64,000 bases of DNA from Megaustenia siamemsis (taxonomy: Eukaryota; Mollusca; Gastropoda; Stylommatophora; Ariophantidae): positions 22,535,403-22,599,402 of the forward strand of contig JAVIAB010000049.1 in assembly GCA_032433765.1 (NCBI GenBank), read 5' to 3'. Below, piece after piece: positions 1 through 10,384 of this stretch (positions are counted from its first letter, which is position 1; the number at the start of each line of letters is the position of its first letter). A program made the translations under genes and the position numbers. Under the pieces are notes generated by a model, which was given only the letters and a program-made list of their open reading frames with translations, searched no databases and was not told the DNA's origin.

Positions 1-500
1 ATGTTATGAAAAACATACTAACATCAAGACAAAAAACACCAGTGCTAAAACTAAGAATAGCAAAATGTTATGTCTTCTCAACATTCCTACATGGTGCAGA
101 ACCATGGACATTAGACAAGAAAACAGAACAGAGAATTGAAGCCTTTGAAATGTGGATATATAGAAGAATAGGTAGAATTGGATGGAAAGAAAATAAAACA
201 AATGATGAAGTCTTAAAACAACTAAAATGAAAAGAGAACTACTAAACACAATTCAAACAAGACAAATGAGATATTTGGGCCATGTTAAAAGACACATCAG
301 CCTACTAAAAGTAATCCTGGAGGGGAAAATACAAGGTAAAAGAGGCAGAGGCAGACCAAGACTAACATGGACGAGTAACATCAATAGATGGACAAACCAG
401 CCTATAACAACCTGCACCATCAAAGCAAGAGACAGAGCAAAATGGCGCTCCAAGGTAGCCAACCTTCGTTGCGGAGATGGCACTCGATGATGATGATGAA
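1..500 (+). mobile_element. LINE-P: C-terminal RT fragment
   Basis: This is the end of a non-LTR endonuclease/RT polyprotein. One frame gives WTLDKKTEQRIEAFEMWIYR and the next gives RYLGHVKRH and KIQGKRGRGRPRLTWTSN, ending RCGDGTR. The two frames overlap around 227-230, so there is a frameshift. After the stop comes a short (GATGAT) tail near 486-501. The 5' part is cut by the window edge. Other LINE-P copies lie at 28190-28560, 36002-36228 and 52475-52570. Confidence 0.8.
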
Positions 501-544
501 ATCTGTGCATAAAAAAGACGAATGGATCGTGAAAATAGGTGTAA

Positions 545-895
545 TGAAAGAAATTATTATTATCATTATTTTGCGTTCGTTAGCTTTCACCTCTGACGAA
601 GTCATTGGAGACTAGGAACTGAGTTGCGTGTGTAAATACGTTTTTCCTTAGCAGCCGTGTGCACGGGGGTCTCTCGCCGCACAGGCAGATAACTCCGTCT
701 TCGGAGGTACTCATATTACTTCCGACGCTGAGTAACTGACATTTCAAGCCGAGCCTCGCTGCTGAGGCCAGGGGTGGTTGTCGCAGAGGGAAATCACAAA
801 TAAAAATCCCAACTTGTACAGCCGGGATTTGAACTCACAACCTCTCTCTTCCGAGAATGGTGTCTTGCCTGCAGTCCACCCAGTCCACCACGAAA
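545..895 (-). mobile_element. SINE-C copy (tRNA-derived)
   Basis: About 350 bp sharing its whole length with 63066-63400 in the same orientation, including CTCTGACGAAGTC, AACTCCGTCTTCGGAGGTAC and GTTGTCGCAGAG. Read on the minus strand, the right end has a Pol III B-box-like GAGTTCAAATCCC, as in a tRNA-derived head. The hairpin-prone CCGTCTTCGG lies in the body. Between this and the next element (896-1062) nothing is recognised. Confidence 0.65.
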
Positions 896-1062
896 GGAAT
901 ATTATTTTATTATAATTAATTTTTAAAAAAAATAAGAGTTATACTCTCTTGAGTTGAAGTTACCATTTAATGCTACGTCTGTCCCTCATTAATTCTACAT
1001 GTATGTTGTTATACAAGTAAGTCTAGTATTCTCTCATTTCAAATTACAAGAGAACCATTCGC

Positions 1063-1457
1063 TCAGTTATGATGAGGCCAATTCCATCCTCAAAAGTCAG
1101 TTCCATGAAAAATGGAAATGAGAACACCCAAAGCATAACGAGAGTGATGGATACCACCAACTATCAAGGAGGGATCATGTCATCATACTTCGCCTACGCA
1201 CTGGCCACAATAGAATGAGAAATCACATGTTCACCAAGCTCAAAATAGGTACAACCAGCCTATGCCACTGTACACTGGACAATATGACTACAAAACATGT
1301 TCTACAGGATTGCCCCCAGTACACAGACCTGAGAAGAGCAATGTGGTCCACACCCACCTCCCTGGAAGAAAAACTATACGGGGCAATCGATTCGCTTAAA
1401 CAGACAGCTGGCTTCATGAGAGAGTCTGGAATCCTACTCTGATTGAGTCTTGATCGC

Positions 1458-1507
<50 letters not shown>
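1063..1507 (+). mobile_element. LINE-J: RT/RNase H C-terminus with (GA)n tail
   Basis: The frame ends RNHMFTKLKIGTTSLCHC and continues H.LQDCPQYTDLRRAMW to FMRESGILL and a stop. The CxC-x9-H-x4-C cluster resembles the zinc-knuckle-like end of Jockey/I-type retrotransposon proteins. After the stop and ATCGCAGAGA comes a (GA)n run (about 1458-1506). The second copy at 19186-19560 ends in the same way, so the (GA)n looks like the element's own 3' tail. From 1508 to 1690 nothing is recognised. Confidence 0.75.
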
Positions 1508-1508
<1 letters not shown>

Positions 1509-1693
1509 TTTCAAATTACTTCCCTTATTGTCAATTGAGCGACTTGTTTAACGCATTTCATTGCTGTTTTTATCAACTTTTATTTGTTGCAAGGGAAACT
1601 GTGAGTGTGTCAGACATTGGCCTATATTTGTTGCTGGGCCATTCAGCTCAGAGGCTGTAAAAAAAATATTTCAAACCTGATACCTTCTGATTG

Positions 1694-2125
1694 GGGGCCT
1701 GTGTAGCCTAGAGGAAGGAAAACCACCATAGGGCCTCGATAGCCTAGTTGGAAAAACCACTCGACTAGGCCCTCGATAGCCTAGTTGGAAAAACCACCCG
1801 ACTAGGGCCTCGATAGCCTAGTTGGAAAAACCACCAGACTAGGGCCTCGATAGCCTAGTTGGAAAAACCACCCGACTAGGGCCTCGATAGCCTATTTGGA
1901 AAAAAACCACCGGACTAGGGCCTCGATAGCCTAGTTGGAAAAACCACTCTAGGGCCTCGACAGCCTAGTTGGAAAAACCACCCTAGGGCCTCGATAGCCT
2001 AGTTGGAAAAACCACCAGACTAGGGCCTCGATAGCCTAGTTGGAAAAACCACCCGACTATAGCCTCATTAGCCTAGTAGGAAAAACCACTCGACTATAGC
2101 CTCATTAGCCTAGTTGGAAAAACCA
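1694..2125 (+). repeat. 37-bp minisatellite made of the SINE-B head
   Basis: About eleven units of GGCCTCGATAGCCTAGTTGG plus AAAAACCACCCGACTA, with some shorter units. The array runs directly into a SINE-B copy whose own 5' end has the same sequence. TAGCCTAGTTGG resembles a tRNA A box, so the unit is the promoter-like head of the SINE. Confidence 0.85.
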
Positions 2126-2415
2126 CCCCGCTACCGACGTTCGGACAACCCGTGTTCGATTCCGGGGAGGGGGGGGGGAAGCAGTGTGATTTGTACTCGT
2201 GGTTGGAAAAAAAATACCCCTTGCGGTGAACCCAGCCGCTGGTAGAAAAGGGTACTAGGGTATAGTACTCTGAAAAGTTAAGGAATGCCGCCTCGCATCG
2301 TGAGTTTCGATGCTTGAAGCGACACTGTACAGAAGTCTTCGAACGCTTCTGGATAGGCAACCGAACACATATGGGTGAAAATTCGAGTGTTAAGACGCCG
2401 ATTCAAGTCTCTACT
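2088..2415 (+). mobile_element. SINE-B copy
   Basis: tRNA-like head with A-box-like TAGCCTAGTTGG and B-box-like GTGTTCGATTCCGG, then a body with CCCAGCCGCTGG and GGAATGCCGCCTCGCATCG. It matches 49052-49385 over its full length. From 2416 to 2519 there is AT-rich unrecognised sequence. Confidence 0.8.
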
Positions 2416-2519
2416 TTACTTTTACTTTCTGATTGTGATGCTAGAACCTTACCTCATCGCTACGGATTCAGCTGATGATATTTACATTTTAATGTTATTT
2501 AATTAATTATTTAGTGCAT

Positions 2520-3010
2520 TTTAATTTATGGCAAAACAAAAATTAAACGCCCTGAAGATCATATGGTACAATACCAGCAAGGAGATAAAATCTAAATTAC
2601 TGAGGACATGTATCTTTTAGATAGCAACACATGATTGTGAATCATGGACAATTGACAAACAGCAAGGAAGAAAATCAATTTATTCGAAACAAAATGTTAC
2701 AGTAAAGTCCGTACGATACCTCGGATAATTAAAAAGAGCAATGAAATCATTAAAAGATTTAAACATTAAAAAGAACTGGCTGATAAATAACATTCTTCAG
2801 GGGAATCTAAAATATTGTGACCACGTCAAAAGATATAGCGGGATAGAAAGGACAATAATGGAAGGCATGGTTCCTGGGTGATGCAACAGGGTCAGACGAA
2901 GAAGAAGGTGGTTTCAGGACATCGAGGAGACATTGAACATGACAACAGAAGTGGGAGATCAGGTTAGAGACAGAGATTCTTTCAGACGGGCTGTGGTGAA
3001 TGCAACGTTC
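2520..3010 (+). mobile_element. LINE-S: decayed RT fragment
   Basis: Broken frames give ESWTIDKQQGRKSI, then a C-terminus reading WFQDIEETLNMTTEVGD, VRDRDSFRRAVVNAT. Stops and frameshifts are frequent, so it is not functional. Related ends occur at 61540-62015 and 63405-63535. Its terminal region is the seed of the 61-bp array that follows. Confidence 0.7.
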
Positions 3011-3742
3011 TGTGGGAGATCTGGCTAGAGACAGAGATTCTTTCAGACGGGCTGTGGTGAATGTAACGTTCTGTGGGAGATCTGGCTAGAGACAGAGATT
3101 CTTTCAGACGGTCTGTGGTGAATGTAACGTTCTGTGAGAGATCTGGCTAGAGACAGAGATTCTTTCAGACGGGCTGTGGTGAATGTAACGTTCTGTGGGA
3201 GATCTATCTAGAGACAGAGATTCTTTCAGACGGTCTGTGGTGAATGTAACGTTCTGTGAGAGATCTGGCTAGAGACAGAGATTCTTTCAGACGGGCTGTG
3301 GTGAATGCAACGTTCTGTGGGAGATCTGGCTAGAGACAGAGATTCTTTCAGACGGGCTGTGGTGAATGTAACGTTCTGTGGGAGATCTGGCTAGAGACAG
3401 AGATTCTTTCAGACAGGGTGTGGTTAATGTAACGTTCTGTGGGAGATCTGGCTAGAGACAGAGATTCTTTCAGACAGGGTGTGGTGGATGTAACGTTCTG
3501 TGGGAGATCTGACTAGAGACACAGATGATTTCAGACGGGCTGTGGTAGATGTAACGTTCTGTGGCAGATCTAGATAAAGACAGAGATTCTTTCAGACGGG
3601 CGGTGGTGGATATAACGTTCTGTGGGAGATCTGGTTAGAGACAGAGATTCTTTCAGACGGGCTGTGGTGAATGTAACGTTCTGTGTGAGATCTGGTTAGA
3701 GACAGAGATTCCTTCAGAAGGGATGTGGTAAATGTAACGTCA
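2945..3742 (+). repeat. 61-bp tandem array seeded in LINE-S 3' coding end
   Basis: About twelve units containing GAGACAGAGATTCTTTCAGA, CGGGCTGTGGTGAATGTAAC and GTTCTGTGGGAGATCTGG. The first unit is continuous with LINE-S coding sequence (RDRDSFRRAVVNAT). The last unit runs into AAGGACATGCGACCTGATGA, the normal element end. The 61-bp period is not a multiple of three, so the array is not coding. Confidence 0.9.
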
Positions 3743-3772
3743 TGGAAAGGACATGCGACCTGATGATGATTT

Positions 3773-3965
3773 TATTTTAGTCGACACATCATCTTCACTG
3801 CACATCGAACATGCCCATAAATGCTCAGATCTCTTCAGAAGAATCAACATGTAGTGACTAACGTCACCGGTGTTATGTTGGTTGATACATCTTCTTTGTA
3901 TTCCTACGTAGAGCTCGTGTCTGGTATCTCCCACCTTGATATGATATTCACTCAGTCTGCTCTTG
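3773..3965 (-). mobile_element. LINE-H C-terminal fragment
   Basis: The minus-strand frame reads CINQHNTGDVSHYML and KRSEHLWACSMC, matching INQHRTGVVSRWTL and RGSEHLWTCSEC of the LINE-H copies at 26163, 49400 and 55085. It may be the 3' end of the same element as the RNase H piece at 4495-5115, separated by the (ATTCT)n run. Confidence 0.6.
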
Positions 3966-4091
3966 ACTGAGATTGAGAGTCATTACTGAATTCAATGTTT
4001 TTTTCCGTCCCGCGTCCATGCTGGCATTGAGAATGTCATAGCGGTCCATGGTCCTTCCTCAAAGTCGGTAAGTTATGAAACAATTCATTAA

Positions 4092-4435
4092 TAGCATTCT
4101 ATTCTATTCTATTCTATTCTATTCTATTCTATTCTATTCTATTCTGTTCTATTCTATTCTATTCTATTCTATTCTATTCTATTCTATTCTGTTCTATTCT
4201 ATTCTATTCTATTCTATTCTATTCTATTCTATTCTGTTCTATTCTATTCTATTCTATTCTATTCTATTCTATTCTATTCTGTTCTATTCTGTTCTATTCT
4301 ATTCTATTCTATTCTATTCTGTTCTGTTCTATTCTATTCTATTCTATTAATTCTGTTCTATTCTATTCTATTCTATTCTATTCTATTCTATTCTATTCTG
4401 TTCTATTCTGTTCTATTCTGTTCTATTCTATTCAT
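4092..4435 (+). repeat. (ATTCT)n pentanucleotide microsatellite
   Basis: About 340 bp of (TTCTA) units with scattered TTCTG variants and one interruption near 4348. The long open frame through it (YSILF repeats) is a by-product of the simple sequence. It lies between two LINE-H-like minus-strand pieces. Confidence 0.97.
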
Positions 4436-4494
4436 GGAATCAGTTTCTTTGCAGTCGGAGATTCCCCACATCCGTTCCACCGCCCTTCAAAGCA

Positions 4495-5115
4495 TTTCTA
4501 GAAGCATATGCAGACTGATTGTTCCTGTAATGTGTTGATTATAGATACATCTACTTTCCACACTAAACACTCCGGATTAACTAGATCCTTTTTCCACTTT
4601 AGACTCCTCAGTCTCTCAATATATACATCATTGTCCCACCAATTCTCATCCTCTTCGCTTGAGGAATAAAGAACAAACGAGGCGATGTTCTCTTTGTCCA
4701 GAGTAAGGCCACACTCAGTGTCAGAACTACCAGCGATCTTATCGGCTATCTCATTACCGTGTACACCATCTCGCCCTGGACAGTACACTCAGGTTAATGC
4801 CCTCATTGTAGAGTCACCCAAGAGCTGCATTTGCGCCTGCCGCAGACACTCTCTGTCAATCTTCTGTAGCATACTTTGCGAGTCAGTCACCAAAACTGCG
4901 TGATCCACGTTCTGTGTAACCATCCATGTTATCACCACCGTTGCTGCTTCTATCTCCATTCTCATGCTGGACACCGTAATGTTACACTTGCCAGATGCCC
5001 TAGCCACTTTTCCGCCATTTTTAGTATGCCATATAGCCTCAACTACTGCACTTTTCTCGGCATACAGACCATTCTGTGTAGATGATTGCACATTGAGTGG
5101 GTCTTCTACTTTTTC
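4495..5115 (-). mobile_element. LINE-H-like RNase H domain, frameshifted
   Basis: The minus-strand frame gives NGLYAEKSAVVEAIWH, MRMEIEAATVVITWMV and VLVTDSQSMLQKIDRE. The E of MRMEIEAA and the D of VTDSQS are in the positions of RNase H acidic residues. The frame breaks at about 4789; the next frame continues YCPGRDGVHGNEIADKIAGS, the usual HxGxxGNExAD-type end. It is a dead fragment of an RNase H-bearing non-LTR element. Confidence 0.75.
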
Positions 5116-5530
5116 TTCTTCTATCCTTCCTCTGCTGCGGTTGGCGTCGAGGGCAGAAACAATCTGCGATTCTTTGCTCTTCTGTTGGCCTCTTCTGATG
5201 TTATCCCTCCTAGTGACTCTAGTATTCCCTTTATCTATCTCTTTCTCGGTCTTCCTCTTAATCTGACGTTTTCGTAGCGTTTGTTTAAGGCTCTTTGAGT
5301 CATTGTTAGTTCTTTTTCTCTTGTTATGTGCTCGAACCAATTTATCTGTTGTTTCTTTATGTATTCAATGGCTGGTTCACTTTCGAGTTTCTTTCTCAAG
5401 TCATGTTTCTTACTCTGTCCCTTAAGCTGTTTCCTGTCATTCTTCTGACACATTTCATTTCGGTGGTCGTTATCTTTCCTATTGTTCTAGAGTCCAGCGT
5501 CCAATTATGGCACTGACAACTCAGAGTTGG
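5116..5530 (-). mobile_element. LINE-U fragment (RT C-terminus)
   Basis: The minus strand reads CQKNDRKQLKGQSKKHDLRK, INWFEHITREKE and RALNKRYENVRLRGRPRKR, matching other LINE-U copies that read CVRRMTGN, WFGHVTRQKE and RAFNKRCENTRPKGRPRKR. It abuts the RNase H piece, so one element inserted beside or into the other. It ends about 130 bp before LRP exon A. Confidence 0.75.
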
Positions 5531-5657
5531 TTGAAAAATAGATTTGTATATTGAGTGGGTGACTCTATATAATAATTATAAATACTAGTAATACTGAAAT
5601 ATCAATGAATTAATTCAATAATTTAATAAACGTTTTAAAACTTAACTATCGTTGCAG

Positions 5658-5796
5658 GGATACATGACCTTGACATTTGATGCCAGAGAGAACATGCTGT
5701 ACTACTTCAGCAACAACACCAAGACCATCAGCCGCCTCCCTCTTGAGATGGGAGGGAAGAGTAAAGTGGTGACTGGAGGAACTGGAGTCGTGAAAG
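5658..5796 (+). CDS. LRP exon A: YWTD propeller 1, blade 2
   Basis: The acceptor is TTGCAG before 5658 and the donor GTGAAG follows 5796; length 139 nt, starting in phase 0 and ending in phase 1. It begins GYMTLTFDARENMLYYFSNN, where LYYFS stands in for the YWTD core and LTFDAREN is the preceding propeller strand. It continues with an ISRLPLE strand. The other two frames hit stops at once, which fixes the frame. Its last G joins exon B to make the Gly of GMALDW. No blade 1 exon was found upstream in the window. Confidence 0.88.
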
Positions 5797-5844
5797 GTGA
5801 AGAAGATTGTTGTTGTCAGTGACGAGTTTCTTCTTCTTCTTCTA

Positions 5845-6190
5845 CCTTTCAGCTCACTGTGGAGCAGAGGTCTTCAACAAATACTTTCAGCTCACTGTGG
5901 AGCAAAGGTCTTCAAAAAACACAATCAGCTCCCTGTGGAGCATAGGTCTTCAACAAACACTTTCAGCTCACTGTGGAGCATAGGTCTTAAAAACACTTTC
6001 AGCTCACTGTGGAGCAAAGGTCTTCAACAAACACTTTCAGCTCACTGTGTAGCATAGGTCTTCAACAAACACTTTCAGCTCACTGTGTAGCATAGGTCTT
6101 CAAAAACACTTTCAGCTCCCTGTGGAGCAGAGGTCTTCAACAAACACTTTCAGCTCCCTGTGGAGCATAGGTCTTCAACAAACACTTTCC
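5845..6190 (-). repeat. 38-bp tandem array seeded in LINE-R 3' end
   Basis: About nine units of CTTTCAGCTCACTGTGGAGC plus AWAGGTCTTCAACAAACA. The rightmost unit is continuous with LINE-R (ACTTTCCAAGTCGTTCTG). In single LINE-R copies (36400, 55985, 62225) this segment occurs once, so this is a local amplification of the element's 3' end. Confidence 0.85.
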
Positions 6191-6605
6191 AAGTCGTTCT
6201 GTTTCTTGCCATTCTTTTAAGATCATTCCATGTCTTCCCCATCATCTTCATCTCTGCTTCTATCTGTCTTCTCCAAGAATTCCTTGGTCTTGCTCTTTGT
6301 CTTTTCTACTGGGGATTCCAAAAAAGGGCCTGTTGTGTAATACTCTCAATTGCTTCCGCAGTGTGTGTCCTATCCAACGCCATTGTCTTCGCTGTATCTC
6401 TTTATCCACTGGTATTTGACTGGTACATTTCCATAATTCTTTGTTAGTGATTTTGTCCTGCCATTTCCATCCTTTTATTCTGCGTAAGCATCCATTAATG
6501 AAAGTCTGTATCTTCATGATTGTCAATTTTGTTGTCCTCCATGTTTCACAGAAATATAATAGGACCGCCTTAACATTGGAGTTGAACATTTTTATTATTG
6601 TGTTG
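6186..6605 (-). mobile_element. LINE-R fragment
   Basis: The minus strand encodes KMFNSNVKAVLLYFCETWRT, then INGCLRRIKGWKWQDKIT and [20 protein letters not shown]. This is the region C-terminal to the RT domain, the same as in 16040-17075 and 55985-57310. The fragment is 5'-truncated and frameshifted near the end. Confidence 0.8.
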
Positions 6606-6743
6606 TAGTGACGAGTGTAAGACAGTATACAATTATAACCAGCATAGACCTTAATCAGTATGACAAGACAACACACATCTGTTAACCGATTACGTACATT
6701 TCTAAAAATAGCTTCAGCCAGAGATTTGTGAAAACATTGCTAC

Positions 6744-8861
6744 TATAGCTCGTTTCAAAACTTATGCCCAACTTCAAAACACTATTACTCTCTAACCGTT
6801 TGTTAAATACTTTTGAAATTTTCCAAATGTTATTAGAATGCAAAAGACCCTTTAAATGTATATTTAACAAATATCTTGCAGCTGCAGTTTTCTTAAAGCG
6901 GCGATATTTCTTTGATGTTTGTCAAAATTGTAAATTGTGAAGCCCTAAAGAATAGAAATTACCGTAGTTGCTGGTCTACGATTAATTTTCACTAGGTAAA
7001 GGCGAGGCCGTAATGGGGAAATAACTGGATAAAACAAAACACCAGGAGAATTATTGTCTGCTCAGTTCGAGGACGGACGATAATAATATCAAGGTATACC
7101 TGTATGTCCAATTTTCATAGTTGTGTGGTCCTGAAAAGGACCGTTTGTTGAACTAATTTAAGGTAATATAGGGGCCAACATTGTGGGGGCTATATACTTT
7201 CATTCTGAATCAGACGAATCTAAAAGATTAATAACTGTTTGGGGTTGAACATTCCACAAACCATCATTTTTCCAATATTCCTCTTCCTGTTTTAAAACGT
7301 GGTCTTCACATTTAGCCCAATAATCTTTGTCTATATTTAATAAAGCGAGATTAGCAAGAGTCTTTACATCGCATATTTTGAATGTTTTATTTTCATCTGC
7401 CACTTGTCCTTTTAATTTTGCCCAGATTAGTTCTATTGGATTTAAATGAGCATGGTAAGGTGGCAGCCTCAAACTTATATGACCGTGCTCTTGGATAATC
7501 TTATCTATTTGAAAAATCTTAGTCCTCTGTTTTTGCTTTACTAGAGATACTAATTCAGGTTTTAAGTACATGTTATTAAATTGTATGTGCTCCTTTGTGA
7601 GCCATATCTTAATAGCATATTTTGTACTGGATGACGTCGGGACTTTATCTTCAAGTGCAACAATGTTGTGGTACGCTGCATTGTCCATTAATAGGCAAGA
7701 TGGTCGATCTAGTGCTGGGAGAACATAATTTTAAATCCAATGTCTAAATATGTGACCATTCATCTCAGAGTGATAATCCCGATGGTCTATGGATTTTGAA
7801 AGAAAAATGAGCTGCATTCTTTATTAGTCCATGTTGTCGACTACCTGCATGAGCAATTATCAAGCGCTGTCCTTTGCTGCTAGGCATTAATCTCTTAATC
7901 TTTCCATCTGATGACTGCCATTCCCTTTGGTTAGTGTGGTGAACATTGATCCATGTTTCATCCAAGTACACAATATCATAACCTTGCTTGCGCACCTCTT
8001 TTACTTCACGTAAGTACTTGCTTCTCATGACTGCTGTATGTGGCTTCTCACAGATGATGTTTCGTCCATTGGAATACTTTCTGAATGTAAAGCCTGCAGC
8101 TCTCACATTCCTCCATAATGTAGACTTTAATATTTCAATACTGTTGTTCTTTTTCAGCGATACTTTTAATTTTCTTATTGTAACAGTTTCATTCATACCC
8201 AACATTTTGCGAATTTCACTTCTAATAAGTTCACTGTCGAAATTATCCAACATTTTTGCTCTTCCTTGTGATTTTGTATATTTGGAACATTGACGGTCAC
8301 GTGCTTGAATCCAGCGATTAAATGACCGTTTAGATAAATCCAAAATGTGTCTTGTCCTATTCTCAGGGTTTTCTAAAGAATGAAATAATCTTCCTCGTTT
8401 AGCCTCTTTGCAAAAATAGTCATAAATTTTTATTGCGATGTTTTGTAAACTGCAGAATTTCATTTTAAGACTCATGATAAATGTTATTGTTCCACGTTAC
8501 GCCGCTGAATTAACGGAAATGGAACACACAATGTCTCGTGTTTACTACAAGTGTCTAATTGTGTCAGAAAACTCACGCGGAAAGCGTGCAAAATCGTAAA
8601 TTTGAGCGTGTATGGATGTGTAATTGCTATTTTTAACTTAAATACTGTAAACACTAAGTTTTGACTACATCAATGGGTCGTTATAAATTTATATAAATCA
8701 AATAAGCAATAATAATAACCAAATGTTTGTTTTTAATGAAATTAATTCCCTGTTGGGTTCTAATCATTATAACTATACATGCAAATTTTGAAAAAATTAC
8801 AAAAAGCGGTTTAAAAGATATTGATTTTTAAAGTTGGGCACGACTTATGAAACAAGCTATA
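6744..8861 (-). mobile_element. Tc1/mariner-superfamily transposon with TIRs and TA duplications
   Basis: Terminal inverted repeats can be read at both ends. The left begins TAGCTCGTTTCAAAACTTAT at 6746; the right, read in reverse complement from 8859, begins TAGCTTGTTTCATAAGTCGT. Both then share GCCCAACTT, and similarity continues for roughly 80 bp. TA dinucleotides flank both ends (6744-6745 and 8860-8861). The element is about 2.1 kb and carries one minus-strand transposase. About 150 bp of intron without recognised features lies to its left. Confidence 0.8.
7200..8475 (-). pseudogene. DDE transposase, broken by one frameshift and one stop
   Basis: Reading 8475 to 7200, the N-terminal part (236 codons) has probable helix-turn-helix sequence near RHILDLSKRSFNRWIQ and the first catalytic Asp in YDIVYLDETWINVHH. 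The frame is lost just after AAHFSFK near 7795. The +1/-1 frame continues with HRDYHSEMNGHIFRHW and is then cut by a TAA near 7730. The C-terminal frame (162 codons) has the second Asp in LLMDNAAYH and the Glu in HAHLNPIELIWAKLK. IS630/Tc1/mariner transposases (DDE_3 type) cut and paste DNA. Here 83 residues separate the second Asp and the Glu, far more than the 34 of ordinary Tc1 or mariner. It is probably inactive because of the two lesions. Confidence 0.82.
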
Positions 8862-8934
8862 GGTCCACAGTGTATTGTAAGTTATATACAGCATTTGGTC
8901 TGTTGTATTATGATTAGTTTCCCGTGTGTTACCG

Positions 8935-9178
8935 GGGCCTCATTACGAGTAAAGAATAGAGACACTGTGTCCTTCCAAGCATGTCGTAAGTGGCGACTAA
9001 GGAGGCTGATCGATGGCTTGACAAGCTGTCATTGTAAAAAGTATTGTTATGGAAACAGAACCATAGATTTTAGAAGCAGTGATCTCTGCAATATGTGCCA
9101 TTTTGGCACGCAAGGTTTCTGTTTTTGAGATTGTGGTTCTGCCATATGTGCCGTCTTCGGATCGAAAGGACAATAGAT
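8935..9178 (+). repeat. Element W, copy 1
   Basis: About 240 bp shared with 53622-53850 on the other strand, including GTCGTAAGTGGCGACTAAGG, GCTGATCGATGGCTTGACAA and CGCAAGGTTTCTGTTTTTGA. The end reads GGACAATAGATTGATTATG. In the other copy the same end runs into a (TATC/GATA)n microsatellite. The family is not recognised. Confidence 0.7.
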
Positions 9179-9185
9179 TGATTAT

Positions 9186-9400
9186 GATTAGTCGAAGGCC
9201 CCGGTATCACTGCAAACAAATTAAAATCCATAATTGCTCAACTGCCCGTGCCAGTGGAATCATCCGAATTAAAACTCATCTCATTGAAGGATCCAAACAA
9301 AGAAAGGCAGCTGCAGTCACCATCAAAGCAGCTACAGCACAAGCCAAAAGACATAAGGCGAAGCGGCAGAGTGCGCGTACGGAGCTGGACTGTCCTTCGT
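9186..9400 (-). repeat. Element T, copy 1
   Basis: Read on the minus strand it matches 13590-13745 and 17400-17580: CTTATGTCTTTTGG, GGACTGCAGCT, GGATGATTCCACTGGCACGG and TTTGCAGTGATACCGGGGCC. It is short and dispersed, with no coding potential seen. A 57-bp piece at 35833-35889 is flanked by a target duplication, which suggests the family is mobile. Confidence 0.65.
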
Positions 9401-9764
9401 CATACGATATCATTATTAATCGTGAACAATTAGACTATCGAAACACGATTCGGATGAAAAACACCACTTCAAGGTGTGCACAGAGCACTAAACTCATTAG
9501 CTCCGGCAGCAAGACGAACTTTGAACATGAGGAAACTACAACAAGGAACACTTTTCAGACACAGCCTCAACTACTACCGCTTGTCCGCCATATTGACCGG
9601 AAGTTCTGTTGTCCTGTTTGTGTCTTTAAGTACAGTGACATCTGATATCTGGCGTGATTCATTCTAATTTATCGACTCTAGAGTATGCCGTTTATAGTTA
9701 GAGGGTTATACTCTAATCTCTATGGACAATAGATTAAGCTTCTTTATCTGAGATTCATTTTAAC
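9401..9764. other. Intron stretch with no recognised feature
   Basis: An open frame continues through it from the neighbouring repeat but shows no motif, codon pattern or family I recognise. I see no exon with LRP motifs here. Confidence 0.5.
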
Positions 9765-10220
9765 AAGAAAAAGAATTCTTAAATGTTATGTAGAGCCAGT
9801 CTTAACATATGGATGTGAATCATGGACAATAGGACAACAGACAAGAAAATCACTGGTGTCTGTAGAAATGTGGTTTTACAGAGGAATGTTGAGAATACCA
9901 TGGACAGCTAAGAAAAGTAATGAAAAAGTTCTGAAAGGGGACAAAGCAAAACGAGAGCTAATTTCCAATATTAGGAAGAAACAATCATCATTATTTGGCC
10001 ATGTAATGAGAAGAGAACAACTGGAATATATTGTAACAACTGGAAAAATTGAGGGACGAAGAGATAGAGGAAAGCAAAGAGAAAAGATACCAGACAGCTT
10101 AAGAGAATGTCTTGGCAGAAGGTCAACAACAGAAATGATAAATAACTGTCGAGATCGAAAGTTGTGGAGAGACATGATCACCTACGCCAGCAAGCCCGCT
10201 ACTTGATGATGATGATGGCC
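9765..10220 (+). mobile_element. LINE-Q: RT C-terminal fragment, best-preserved + copy
   Basis: The frame reads SVEMWFYRGMLRIPWTAKKS, FGHVMRREQLEYIVTTGKIE and SRDRKLWRDMITYASKPAT-like sequence, ending in a stop. It is followed by (TGATGA)n at 10205-10217, which recurs after every LINE-Q copy and so acts as its 3' tail. It is 5'-truncated. This copy gives the reference sequence for the 36-bp array at 44040-47090. Confidence 0.85.
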
Positions 10221-10384
10221 TGAGATTCTTTTCTTCCCTCCGTTGAAAGAGTTTAGAAAAGTCAACATTGATCGACATTGGATTCTCCTGCTTTCAGGCT
10301 GATTTACCTGTGATGAGTCTGTCGTTAGGGAGCCTTTCCATCCGTCTTATATTCATATTGTGTTACATTTACTGAACATGTTAT

